A stretch of DNA of 64,000 bases from Lycorma delicatula (Eukaryota > Arthropoda > Insecta > Hemiptera > Fulgoridae). The stretch spans positions 298,629,647 to 298,693,646 of the forward strand of contig NC_134455.1 of the NCBI RefSeq assembly GCF_047948215.1, in the 5' to 3' direction. Made by a program: the position numbers and the translations under genes. Positions 22,128 through 33,405 of this stretch are shown piece after piece. The notes under the pieces were generated by a model. It was not told the origin of the DNA. It saw nothing but the letters and a program-made list of their open reading frames with translations, and did not search any database. The number at the start of each line of letters is the position of its first letter. Position 1 is the stretch's first letter.

Positions 22128-25039
22128 CTAGAAACCCATACTTTTTTCATCTTCATTCTTCTGTTTTAGTACTGTCCTTATATAATCAGCGACCTTCCTC
22201 CAGTTCTCCTTACTGCTGAGCATGTAATCCATGGTCTCCTTTGGCGTTTTTCCATGAATACCCGCGTCGTGTCTTAGCCTTATCCATTTATTACATACTA
22301 AAAACGTATGCTCAGAATCATCGTCCTGTTCGCAGTACATGCACGTGGGTTCATTCCTTCTTCCCACCTTATGGAGATAACCATTGAAACACCCATGTCC
22401 CGTCAGGAACTGGGTGATCCAATAGTCAGTCTCTCCATGCCGCCTGTTAATCCATCCTGTTAATTCTGGAATTAAAGTTCTTGTCCATCCAGCCACTCCA
22501 GCCTCCGCCCATCTACCCTGCCAGATTCTATGTATGTTTTCCTTGACTTCATTTTCTGCTCTCACTAAAAACCTGTCAGTTCTATATCTGGCGATAAGAT
22601 CAATCGGTAACATTCCCGAGAGCACACAGAGGGCCTCGGAAGAAACAGTTCTATAGGCAGATACTACTCCCAGTAGTATCCCCCTGTGTGCTCTCTTCAA
22701 CCTGTCTCTATCTCTGCTAATAGTGAGAGCACAACTCCATGCCGGAACGGCATACATCATTGTTGACACTACGGTTGTCGCTAAAACTATTCTTTTTGAT
22801 GCCCGAGGAGCACTCTCCTTTGACAAAATTATATTTAGGCATTTAGTCAGTTTCTCCGCACTCTGAAAGACACTTAGTACCTGCTCAGTAAATCTGCAGT
22901 TTTTCTGTAAGATGACTCCAAGATATTTTAATACTGTTACTTCCTCAATATTATAGTCTCCAATTCGTATGTCTACTGGCTGCAATACACGTTTACCAGT
23001 GAATTTAATGTATTTACATTTTTCAATCGAAAGCTGCAATCCCCTATCAATGAGCCATCTACCGACTGTCTCTAATGCATCGTTTGCCTTGTTTTTAACT
23101 TCATCGATCGTTCTGGCCTGCACAAGGATTGCCAGATCATCTGCGTATGCTATAATTTGTACACCCTCAGGAAATGTTAGCCGAAGCACACCATCAAAGG
23201 CAATGACCCATAAAAGTGGTCCAAGGACTGAGCCCTGCGGTACTCCGGCGCTCATACTAAAGGATATCTCTTGCTCTTGCGTCTTGACTATACAGCTGCG
23301 ATTTTTGAGGTATTCCTCTACTTGCCTCCTCAGGTACTGGCTAATTCCCTTTTCAACCATGGCCGCATTAATATGTTTCCATGGAATCGACCCGAAAGCA
23401 TTCTTCACGTCTAAAGAGACAAGCAAAGGAATGTTTCTTGTCCGCCAAGTACCTCTTCTAGTTTCGTTAGCCCAACTAATCACCTTACTAATTGCCTGAA
23501 CTGATGACCTGCCTTTCCAAAAACCAAACTGATTAGCAATTATTTTCGCACCATCTTCCATCGCCTGCACTATGCGGCCAGCCAACATTTTTTCGACCAC
23601 TTTTCCCATCGTGTTGAGGAGGCTCAACGGTGTATATGTCAATTGTCCTGTATCATTTGTGCCTTTAGGCAAAAACACAACTTTTGCCTCCTTCCAACAC
23701 TCCGGGAAAGTCTTGTGAATCAGGCGGTAGCTGGCCACCTCGAGTATCTCCCAAGGTGCTTTCTTGATGAGATTCTTAATTAGCAGCTGGTATTTGTCCG
23801 TTACGGGGCTTTTCTTAGTCGCAAGCATGCTGCCAGCACATTGCAACTCACATAAGGCAACTCTTCTGCTATCGCATTCAGTGGGGTTGTGCTCCTCAAC
23901 AGTTATATGCGGGAAGAGACTAGATACTTGTGTTTCACCCCAATCCTTGGAGAGAATCGGAAGCCTTCTGCCGAACCTCTTGGTAACTATTTTAAAAGCC
24001 ATGCCCCATGGGTCACTGTCTAGTTCAGCACACAACCTCGACCACTGTATTCTCTTCCCTTTCTTTATAGCTTTATTAAGAGCTCTTCTAGCCTCTTTAT
24101 AGTTGCTAACTGCCTCCTGATATTTCAAGTCACCCGCGGGTCTGAGCCTTTGCATTACACGTCTCCTGGTTTGTAGCGTCTGTCTAAGGAGCACTATCTC
24201 ACCTGTCCACCAATAGACCGTGTGTTTCCTGAGGCCATTGCGCGATTCTCTATCCATCTCTTGCGTAACAATATTGGTCAAAGTATCTGTCGTAAGATGT
24301 TCAGCCGCCTCTAGTCTTGTAGCCACTCTATTGGTAATTACTTCTATTTGGTACGTAGAAAATCTAATCAACGAGGGTTGTTGATTCGTCTTAAAACTGA
24401 CATCGTTCAATGATATCATCGTGGCATAATGGTCGCTAGCTATATCATGTGGTGTCACCTCCCAATGCCACTGCTGACTCCTCCATCTATTGTCAAGTAT
24501 GGTGAGGTCCAGGATAGAGGTATGTCCCCTGGCCTCGAATGTAGGCGTCTCATCATTAACGCAATGCCACCCAAGGTCTCCATCAATTCTGTTAATAATT
24601 TACCTCTCTTATTCGTACATCGACCGCCAGCCTACTGTTGAAATCTCCTACCATGATGATTTTCTTATCCGTGTTACTAATTAGCTCTTGCATCTTATCA
24701 AGGGAGCTAGTGAATTCACTAAGTGCCACATTGGGAGATATATATACGCCAATTATCAATGTTTTGGACGTTTCTATCGCCACTGTGCATTTGCTTCTAA
24801 AATTTAATCTACTTGCCACTCTATTACTATTTTTAATCTACGTCACTCTATCTACGTGACACTCTATCTTTAAAAACTACGTCACCCTCAGTGTCTGCAT
24901 ACCAACTAGATCTAGCTGCCTCATAAATATTTGGCTCGGTAATAACCAATATGTCAACTTTCTTCTGTACAACCAATCTAGATACCAGGCTGTGTGATAG
25001 CGTGCTCTTGTTTACATTTGCTTGTAATACTCTAATCAT
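22128..25039 (-). pseudogene. R1-clade ORF2: endonuclease and reverse transcriptase
   Basis: The probable start, ATG at 25039, overlaps the ORF1 stop. The endonuclease opens IRVLQANVNKSTLSHSLV with VITEPNIY, is shifted near 24840 by a small duplication of CTACGT(C/G)ACTCTAT, resumes at 24819 with GVYISPN and GDFNSR, meets a stop at 24592-24594, and ends in ASDHYATMI. From 24458 a 776-residue frame stays open to 22128. It holds RT motifs LDVKNAFGSIPW, GVPQGSVLGPLLW and the catalytic YADD (23136-23147, about residue 438), then the R1-type C-terminus GHGCFNGYLHK with a C-x2-C-x7-H-x4-C motif (CMYC ... HTFLVC). The RT half looks intact; the endonuclease half is not. In the family these enzymes nick the target and copy the RNA in place. 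Confidence 0.93.
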
Positions 25040-26429
25040 TTTTATTAATATCACATTGCCATGCACCAGTCCTATGTTCATGGCTGTTACACGTCAGACA
25101 TTTCTTGAGCACCTGACAATTCGCAATAACGTGGCCTCTGCCCCCACAATTAAAACACAATTCAGATCTGTCTGGACCTTTACAATCCTGACGACGGTGA
25201 CCCGTACCCCAGCATCTGTAACATTTTTCACCATCTTCTCGAATGAATGCTCGGCAGTTCACCCAGCCGATACGTAAGCGCTGCTCCACCATCCTACAGG
25301 CTGCCCTATAGGATGTGATTACCGTAACATTCCTGGTCTCCACGAATCCGGGTCTTATTGAAGAGATCCTGACATCTTCCGTATCACCAATTCTTGCCGT
25401 TATAGCCGCTAAGATTTCTTCCTCAGTGGTGTCTCCTTCGACGTCTCTAATATGAACAGTCGTACGCCGACCAGCTCTAGTCTTCAGATCCACTTTTAGA
25501 TCTGCCACCTTATCTTTCAGTATACTTGAAAACTCTGGAGCGCGTTTTGAGCCCTGTATTCTGAACAGAACCTCTTCGTTTTTTCCCTTTTTTAATGAGA
25601 TTACATCCTTAACGTCGTCTCTAGCTACAGCTGTCTTCATTGCTGCCAGGAGCTCTGCATATGTTTTGACCTCAGACTTAACTACTATTGTCCTGTTATC
25701 CTCCGCAGGTGGAGTAGCGTTCTGATACGTATTTGTCCAGGCCTAACCTGCGTGGCAGCCCCATCAGTATGTACGGTCAAAACTGTTATCGTGTCCTCTT
25801 TTTCCCTATTCAAGTACGATACAATCTTCTTCATATGAAGAAGATTGTATCTTCTTCGGCAATTATATAATTGCCGATGTTATTGTTCGGCACTATATAG
25901 GACAAATTAGTAGTATTACTCGAGATTATCCTCAGAGCTTTTAATATAATATACATTGTATTTTTGTCGTCCATGTTAGAATCATAAAATATTCTATACT
26001 TGCTTCGTCTCACCTCAGTTTGTTCACCCAATACAGATTGCTCGTCTTTTAAGATATCTCCAGCCTTGTATTTAGGTCTTCTGGACTCGTCGTCGTCAAT
26101 CACATGGACTCTGCTGACGTCGCTCAAACTGCAGGTGTCACCTACCTCCGAAGGCAATTCAGTGACCAGATTTAATTTAGTCCTCAGTGCGCTCGGCCAT
26201 CTCTTTGGAAGTAGTTCTATGAGCTCTTCGTCACAGACGAAGAGAGCATTTGTTCCATGTCGTCTTCTCTATAGATAACATTCGTCTGCGTGGCCTGCGT
26301 GATTTGGATCAATGGTGCAGACAGTTCGGTCAATGAATTTAGTCCATCGTAAATTTTCTTCAACTCTGTTTCTTGCGTAACTATGTATCTGGTCAAGCCA
26401 GGACCCATATGTTGTTTCAAGCCCACCAT
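25032..26429 (-). pseudogene. R1-clade ORF1 (gag-like), frame-broken
   Basis: The N-terminal part starts at ATG 26429 (MVGLKQHMGPG), shifts frame near 26220, continues at 26157 (MPSEVGDTCS ... DESRRPKYKAGD) and is lost near 25830, where two perfect palindromes lie. The C-terminal 202 residues (25640-25032) are intact and end in three zinc knuckles: CYRCWGTGHRRQDC, CFNCGGRGHVIANC and CLTCNSHEHRTGAWQC. In this family the protein binds element RNA in the ribonucleoprotein. It stops at TAG 25034-25032, overlapping the ORF2 start by 8 bases (ATGATTAG). No functional full-length protein can be made from this copy. Confidence 0.88.
25818..25877. repeat. Two adjacent perfect palindromes inside R1 ORF1
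   Basis: 25818-25851 is a perfect 34-bp palindrome (left arm GATACAATCTTCTTCAT). Four bases later, 25856-25877 is a perfect 22-bp palindrome (left arm TCGGCAATTAT). Both fall where the gag frame is lost, so they probably arose after insertion. Confidence 0.95.
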
Positions 26430-26463
26430 TGTGAGGCCAAGTTGCTATATAAGACTACCCTCT

Positions 26464-26497
26464 TAATAATAATGCCCTGAGGTAGATAATCCCCACG
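26464..26497 (+). repeat. Left copy of a possible long target-site duplication
   Basis: TAATAATAATGCCCTG, then (A/G)(G/T)(G/T)TAGATAATCC and CCACG, recurs at 31135-31173 with a few changes. The pair flanks the I/Jockey-like element and is best read as its diverged target duplication. Confidence 0.55.
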
Positions 26498-26504
26498 TCC
26501 GGAA

Positions 26505-27395
26505 CACAACATCTATGTTCCACGTTTTGGTAATACCGCTGTAAGCTGTGAGAGGCTGTAAATATGCGTGTGCGGCGATGAGTTGCATGAGGGAGAACCA
26601 TGTAAAGAGCCTCCTACATGCATCAATTGTAAGGGAACACATTCTTGTAGATCCAGGAGCTGTCCTGTCTTCAAAGACGAGGTAGCTGTGCAGAAAGTAA
26701 AAACTCTGCAAAAGGTCAGCTACTTCGAAACAAAGAAGATTTTTAACGCCCGCAAGCCTAGAGCAACAACAACTATGCTCAGGCCGCGGCTGCTGTTCCT
26801 GCTCCTGCTGCGGTTGCTGTCGATGAGAGTAGCTCATCAACAAACTTGCGCCTACTTTGGCTAACATGATTGAAAGGATCATTGAAAACAAGATGAAGCC
26901 TTTCAGCAGTAAAGAAGCTGCTAAGCCAAAGATAGTACTACAGCCACCCGAAGATAAATCAGTTAAAATGAATGTTACTTCTGTTGAGAAGAATACGGAC
27001 GCCAAAGTAGAATACCAAGTCAGTCTTAGTGAGATACTTATTTAAAGCAGAAAGTAACTGCTACAAAATCTGTTATGGAGACTCCCAAGCCTCCTGCAAC
27101 TAAGGTGGCCTCTAAACCCCAGAGGCACAAAAATCACACAGGGGTGGCAAGGTCCCCCCTTCCACAGGCGGAGACCGGTGCTACCCCCGAGTCGGGGGGC
27201 GGCCAGGTTGCCGCCTCTCAATCGGCGCCTGAAACCGGCGCCGATCCATGGCCTTCGTCGTCGACGGCTTCAATGGTCTCCGATTCGGAGTCCGGAAGCT
27301 ACACGGGCGACGACGTTCTCCGCAAACACGATGCTGTTCGCAGTATGGAGAAAAAAAGAAAAAAAGGTTGGGCAAAAGGTAAACCTAGGCTATAA
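26505..27395 (+). pseudogene. LINE gag-like ORF1, truncated and broken
   Basis: After a partial knuckle (PRFGNTAVSCERL, a stop), the frame reads ICVCGDELHEGEPC and CINCKGTHSCRSRSCPVFKDE, the typical CCHC series of Jockey/I-type gag proteins, then a shifted tail (26857-27045) and a proline- and serine-rich C-terminus (27075-27395: SESGSYTGDDVL, ending in KKRKKGWAKGKP). The family protein coats element RNA. At least three frame changes make this copy dead. Confidence 0.82.
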
Positions 27396-27404
27396 TTTAA
27401 TTTA

Positions 27405-30400
27405 AAATCAACGAGTCCATTGTACATTGGAACATCAATGGATGTTTTTCAAACATCCATGAGCTCCAGCGCTTGGTACATGATGTAGACCCGATTTGTA
27501 TATGTCTGCAAGAAACGGATTTTAGCCGAAATGAAAAATTTTAATTAAAAGGATATGATACATTTCGGCGAGATCAACCGCCAAATATAAGAGTTAGAGG
27601 TGGGGTAGCCATACTAACATCGACCAGAGCTACCGCCGAAGCTGTTGATCTAAATACAAACCTGCAAGCGGTCGCCATTAGAATGAAGCGTCCGCTTCAG
27701 GTCACTGTTTGCAGCATATACTTGCCGATTTTGATTGGAAGGAGGATGACATAGCGCGACTAATTTCTGAGCTTCCCCCACCTATTTTACTGGTGGTGAT
27801 TTTAATGCTCATAATTCTCTTTGGGGATCGGACTGAGTAGATCCACGTGGAAGAGAACTGAAAAGTTTCCTGATGAGTTCTGAACTTATGCTTTTAAACG
27901 ATAGGTCTCGAACCATTTTCAATGCCAGAGATGGATCGACGTCTTGTATAGATCTTGCACTGATAAGCGGATCGATAGCACCGAAAAAATCGTCCAATGT
28001 TTAACGACGATTTGCATGGAAGCGAACATTTCCCGGTGCAAATTGTAACTGATGTTACAAGAAAAATATATCCCATCTCTAAAAGATGGTTGATTGAAAA
28101 GGCAGATTGGATGACCTTCACAGCTAGAACTATACTCCCTGAAACAACTGGAGTTATCGGGGACGATATCGACGCTATAGCAAATGCGATACTTGAGTCG
28201 GCATCAAGAATCATTCCCAAAACATCTGGGAAACTTACGAAACGACCCGTTCCATGGTGGAACGAAGAAATAAGTGAAGCTATTAAAAGAAAGAAAAGAG
28301 CGTATAACGCCTTCAAGAAACGTCCTACCCTAGAAAATTTATCGCCTTTAAAAAATACAGGGCGTATGCAAAACGTCTCATGATTGACTCGAAGAAACGA
28401 TCCTGGCAGCAATTCGTGTCGTCCATCGACAGAACCACTACTGCATCAGATGTTTGGAAGTAAGTAAAGGCGATTTGTGAAGGTAAAAATTTTGCGCCAT
28501 AACTAGCCTTCAAGATGAAGATGGAATTAAGGACACTCCAAACGAAATCGCAGAGCTATTTTCCAATCACTGCGAGAAGGCCAGCAAAACAGCCAACTAC
28601 GAGGAAGGTTTTCAGACCAAAAAAGAAGAACTTGAAGGTCTACTAAATTTTAGAACTGCGTATAATTACTCGTATAATGTACCAGTACCATTTAAAATGG
28701 AAGAATTCGTGAAAGCGTTGGAAAAAGCAGGCAACACAGCTGCTGGTCCGGATGAAATCCATTATAATATGATCAGGCAGCTGAATACCACTGCAAAACG
28801 CAGATTATTAGAATTGTATAATCAAATATGGCGGGATGGAATGTATCCGCGGCAGTGGAAAAAAGCTCAGGTTGTTCCAGTACCAAAGAAAAATATAAAT
28901 TTAACAGATCCTAATAGCTATCGTCCTATCTCCTTGACGTGCGCTATGGGAAAAATAATATAAAAAAATAATTAATAATCGACTCTTTTGGGTTTTGGAA
29001 AAAAAAACATGGGTGATATCACCATATCAAGCAGGTTTTCGGCAATACCATTCAACAACTACAATATAATGACAACGTGAGATTTTTAGGATTAGTAATG
29101 GATAAATCCCTTACGTGGGGATTACACATACAGGACTTGAGTGTTAGACGCAAAAAAGCCCTAAACATTATCAAATGTTTATCGACTTAAATTGGAGCTC
29201 AGATAAAGAAATTTTATTGAGATTGTACAAGGCATTGGTTCAATCAAAACTAGACTACGGATGTATTGTATATTCATCACTAGGAAGTCGCATTTAAGAA
29301 AGTTAGACGTAATTCATAATAGTGTAATGAGATATGTGACAGGCGCTTTCCGCACAAGTCCGGCGACAAGTCTAATGTCCGAAGCCGGAATAATGCAACT
29401 ACATTATAGAAGAGAGAACCTTTTGTTAAGATATGCAACAAACGTATGGGCTTTTCCTGCCCATATAAATAATAAACTTTTCATGAATCATCCAATGGCT
29501 GCAGTATATGAACGTCGTGCTACCTATTCCAGACCAGCCGGAATTAGGTACCACGAATTAAGAAAAAAATACGAAATTGCTCTTCCTGATACAATAGCAA
29601 TTTCCACAAGAGAATTACCGCCATGGCTTTTGCCCACGGTAAATACAAGCTTGAATCTCTGTCAGGGCGAAATAAAAAAGAAGCCAGCAGTGATCATCCA
29701 ACAGGAATTTTTGGCAACCGTCAGTAGTTACGAAGAACATTAGAATTTATACTGACGGTTCTAAAACCGAACATGGTGTTGGATGCTCCATATATGTAAA
29801 TGGAGAAGCCCATTGTTGGAAACTGCCAGATATGGCCAGTGTTTATACGGCAGAACTTACTGCCATTCAGCAAGCTCTTCGCTTCACAGAACATTATTGC
29901 GAAGAGAGAGTGCTAATTTGTTCCGATTCTCTAAGTGCACTTGTTGCAATTCGTAACAAAAACATTAAGGATGTCCTAATTTCAAACATCCTTTCTATTT
30001 TATACGTTTTAAATCAACGAGGACAGCGATGCGTATTTGTATGGACTCCAGGGCATGTTGGTATTACAAGTAATGAGAGCGCAGACGATGCTGCCAGAAA
30101 GGCAACAGTCTGCGATGATTTGGATGCATTTCCTGTAAGAGTGGCAGATGTTAAAATCTGTATAACTAACGTAGTAAAAAACAAGTGGAATACTGAATGG
30201 TGGAGTTTAAATACAAAATTAAACTCAGTTAAAACTTCTCCATATAAATGGAAAAGCGACGTGAAGATGACTCGTCGAGAAAGTAGCTGTGACCAGACTT
30301 AGAATCGGTTACACGCGATTAACAAATTCATATTTGTTAACGGGTGAAGAGAGACCAATGTGCGGTGTTTGTAATGAAACACTGACACTCAAGCATCTAA

Positions 30401-30537
30401 TAGAAAAGGGTACCGTATATGAGGACCTCAGGAAGAGGTTTCGTCTTAGAAATGATATTACTGCTGATCTGGATAATGGAAATGAAGAAAAGATAGTTGC
30501 ATTTTTACACGCCAGTGGACTTCTTAGAAGTCTTTAA
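27405..30537 (+). pseudogene. LINE ORF2: endonuclease, partial RT, RNase H
   Basis: Endonuclease: SIVHWNINGCFSNIHEL and CICLQETDFS near 27420-27530, GDFNAHNSLWGS near 27798, then GSEHFPV at 28020, where SDH is usual (D to E). RT: AAGPDEIHYNMI (28740) and SYRPISLTCAMGKII (28916), then SPYQAGFRQYHSTTT near 29020. It jumps at about 29063 directly to VRFLGLVMDKSLTW, so the palm with the catalytic YxDD is deleted. Thumb and connection follow (29261-29743). RNase H spans about 29741-30120 with YTDGSK, TAELTAI, CSDSLSA and TPGHVGITSNESADDAA, so its acidic residues are present. The end carries a degraded Cys-rich motif (MCGVC). RNase H places it nearer the I group than typical Jockey. Confidence 0.88.
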
Positions 30538-31134
30538 AAATGAAAAATTTTAAAGCTGTATTAAAGAATCTCTATGAGGTAGTTTCATTTAAATGTGGAA
30601 GTTTCGAAGCGTGGCACTTGTAGTGACGGGAGGTGCATTCAAGAGCAGTAGTCGGGGTGTTCTGATGATGTCATGCGGGACCCTCAAGTGTGGATTAAGG
30701 GCGCGAGCCTATGGGTGTGTTGGTGCATGCCTGTAGCCTATTTATTTATAAGGAGGAGTCAACTGCCACGGCGTCCTGGCGCGACTGATATACTGCTCAA
30801 CGGCGGTTCTGGTCGCCCCGAGGGTGCTTAAACAAACTATAAACGGGGCAGGTAGAAGAAGGATGTGGTATTGATATCTTGTATTTTTGATTTCATGGTC
30901 TTTTGAGCACCTTATCTCAAATTTTAATAACGGGGCCCTTTACACCCCATAAGTGTTGTTTTGTCTTGTTGTGATTAATTTTTCTGTATAGTTTGCACTT
31001 TTAAATAAAATGTAAGGGCCCTTTACACCCTTACATATGACGATCCTGATGGTGATACTAATTTCTTTTTAAGAACGTGACGAGGGCTTATGATCTTAGT
31101 AGTCGATGCCCGTAAACATTAAAAAAAAAAAAAA

Positions 31135-31173
31135 TAATAATAATAATGCCCTGGTTTAGATAATCCTTTCCAC
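31135..31173 (+). repeat. Right copy of the possible long target-site duplication
   Basis: TAATAATAATAATGCCCTGG, TTTAGATAATCC and CCACGG match 26464-26497. It directly follows the A tail of the LINE. Confidence 0.55.
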
Positions 31174-33168
31174 GGCTAGATGATGTCGTTTTTATTGACG
31201 ATATCATGGTATTTTTAATCAAAAAAATTGCTTAGTTTATGCCATCTTTAACTAATCAATAAAATTTTCAGCATCGTTTTCTTTTGAGCATACCATTTAA
31301 AGATTCTGTTAAAAAAAGAGATTACATAGAAGTTTAATTTCGATTTTATCACTAAATTTATAACAAATTATAAACGAATGAAAATAAACGAAAAGTAGTT
31401 ATTTAAGAGTATTTTTAAAAAAATCTGTTATTAATCTCATTGTGACCCATTTCAGTTCAAAATAAATAATAATAATATAACAATAATATTAATGAAATAC
31501 TAATATATATATATATATATATATATGCTTTCATGAGTAAAAAAAAAAATTATTTACTTTTAAAAGAGAATGAAATTTTATCACATTATACAAAAGTGAC
31601 AGTAATAAAAGACGTTCTCAAAAGACAAAGAAAATCTGAGGAAACATTGCAAAGGAAAGTCCGGCCTCATAAATTTTTAATGAAAGCTGGATGTAAAGAA
31701 TAGAAAAATATTCATATCGCTCTAATTCAAAAATAAAGAAATATTTCGCTATTTATAACTGTTATGTTTATATAAAACGTACTTTACTTGTGTATTCCAG
31801 ATGTCCTATATTTCATTTTATTTTTAAAAGAATTACCAAGCAGAATAGGTGTATTCCTCTAGAGCTATTATATTTTTCATTTATTATTAGAAAGAACATT
31901 TTCAATTTACATTAATAAGTCAATAATGTAAATAAATCCATGAAAAACTAATCTTAATTTTTAAATTTGTAATTAATTTATTGTTATAAATTTAAGTTAC
32001 CATTTATGAATTTTATAGATTTATATTAATAAAGATTTTGAGGTATGAATACATTTGAGCAATGATGAGCATTTTGTAATGCTCCTGTTTAGGCTAAAGA
32101 CCATATAATTTGATCCATTTACAAATACAACACCAAAAAACCCAAGGGTGCAATACATTTAAATGGTCCCTCGTTTTTTACAAGAATACAGAAAATGTTT
32201 AACCAAAACCCTTGGAGTAAGAGATGAGGAATATGGATAACAAGTACACTGAAGAAGGGCCTTTACACACAATGATCATGATACTACAAAAACCTTACAC
32301 CCAAATGAGTTTCTAAAAGTTTTATATTACAACACAATAGTTTTACATTACATCCACAACACTGCACTACCCAAAATTCATGCATCCCAGCGAAAGATCG
32401 GACAATTTCATCCAAATGGGAAAGATGGTGTAGTGAACGGTAAAGGGAATAAATAATAACAGTAAATAGAAAATAATTATTGATTACTGACTTTGTGTTT
32501 ACCGTCATAATTCTTGACTGAAACTTTTTGCCACGTACTAAAGGCAAATCAAGTGAGACAACTAAAATTCCAAGAATTATATTTATTAGTTTTTTTTCAA
32601 AAAATTCCTAACATTTTAACATTAATATGTTACAATTTACCTGATTCATATCGTAAAATTCATCGGGTATTTATATTAATAAATGTGTACATATCAGTTG
32701 AGAGGGTGAAAAATAAAATTAAATAATTTTTTTAATAGTGACTAATAGTGATCAGATGAATAAAATAAATAAATTTATCAGTAAAAAAAGTAAACCTATA
32801 GTGATTAGATTAAATAAAAATTATTAGTATGTAATGGTATAAATTGCAATTGGTAGTTTAAATTGAAAAAAAAAAATATTTGATCACTTTAATCCTAAAA
32901 TTTAATCAGTTTAATCCCATTCGAAGTTGATGAGACTACGAAATTGAAGTCTTCACAAGTTTCCTTCTTGCATTTATAAAAGATTTGTTAGCTTTTCTGC
33001 TTATCGTTGAGAAAAGCAGCTTTCTTCTTTGGTTTTGTTTGTTCCGTTTTTTCATTTTGTGACAGTTTTAAACATATTGTAAGTCCAAGGGTCTTGATGA
33101 AAAAGTTGATATTGTACAAAATAATGACTACCAACAATCTCTTGATGCCGTTTACCAAAGTAGTCTTC
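31174..33168. other. Intronic stretch, simple repeats only
   Basis: AT-rich. A (TA)12 tract lies at 31503-31526. The stretch 32090-32450 is less AT-rich and has short open frames (for example 32284-32547, - strand) without motifs. No gene supported. Confidence 0.5.
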
Positions 33169-33178
33169 AGACTCCAGG

Positions 33179-33395
33179 TTAAAATCCTAGGGGCAGTTAG
33201 TTTTATACGGATTTAAATCATAGTTCGTTGATACTGGTATTCTTTGGTGATTGGGTTTTAATTAACAACACATCTCAGGAATGGTAGACCTCAGACTATA
33301 CAAGACTACACTTCATTTACATTCATACATATCATCCTCATTCATCCTCTGAAGTAATACCTAACGGTGGTTCCGGAGACTAAACAGAAAAAGAG
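33179..33395 (+). mobile_element. 5'-truncated SINE copy F
   Basis: Starts just 3' of the B-box position (AAAATCCTAGGGGCAGTTAG) and runs to the CCGGAGACTAAACAGAAAAA tail. A 10-bp duplication, AGACTCCAGG, lies at 33169-33178 and 33396-33405. Confidence 0.88.
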
Positions 33396-33405
33396 AGACT
33401 CCAGG

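Larger units (their letters stand above)
21794..26463 (-). mobile_element. Near full-length R1-clade non-LTR retrotransposon, about 4.67 kb
   Basis: Read on the - strand: a very short 5' leader (about 35 bp), ORF1 (26429-25032), ORF2 (25039-22128), a GC-richer 3' UTR of about 330 bp and a short A-run (AAAAAAAAAGGG) at the boundary with the TAA microsatellite. The layout of two ORFs with a gag bearing CCHC knuckles, an APE-type endonuclease, RT and a C-terminal Cys-His motif is that of the R1 clade, many members of which insert at specific sequences. This is the least damaged element in the window. Confidence 0.9.
26500..31134 (+). mobile_element. 5'-truncated I/Jockey-like LINE with RNase H
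   Basis: Begins inside gag at the first zinc knuckle, continues through the gag C-terminus, an APE endonuclease, RT with an internal deletion, RNase H and a 3' UTR (30538-31120) to a 14-A tail. The UTR carries a repeated motif, GGGCCCTTTACACCC, at about 30933 and 31017. The probable target duplication includes the TAA tract on both sides. A truncated 5' end and an A tail are what target-primed reverse transcription leaves. The R1-clade element lies just to its left in the opposite orientation. Confidence 0.85.

Noticed and set aside
22969..23499. 176-codon open frame on the + strand
   Set aside because: It lies antisense within the R1 RT frame, which has all the family motifs; the + strand product shows none.
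26463..27005. 180-codon - strand open frame
   Set aside because: Antisense to the LINE gag, whose zinc knuckles are clear on the + strand.
27894..28412. 172-codon - strand open frame
   Set aside because: Antisense to the LINE endonuclease region.
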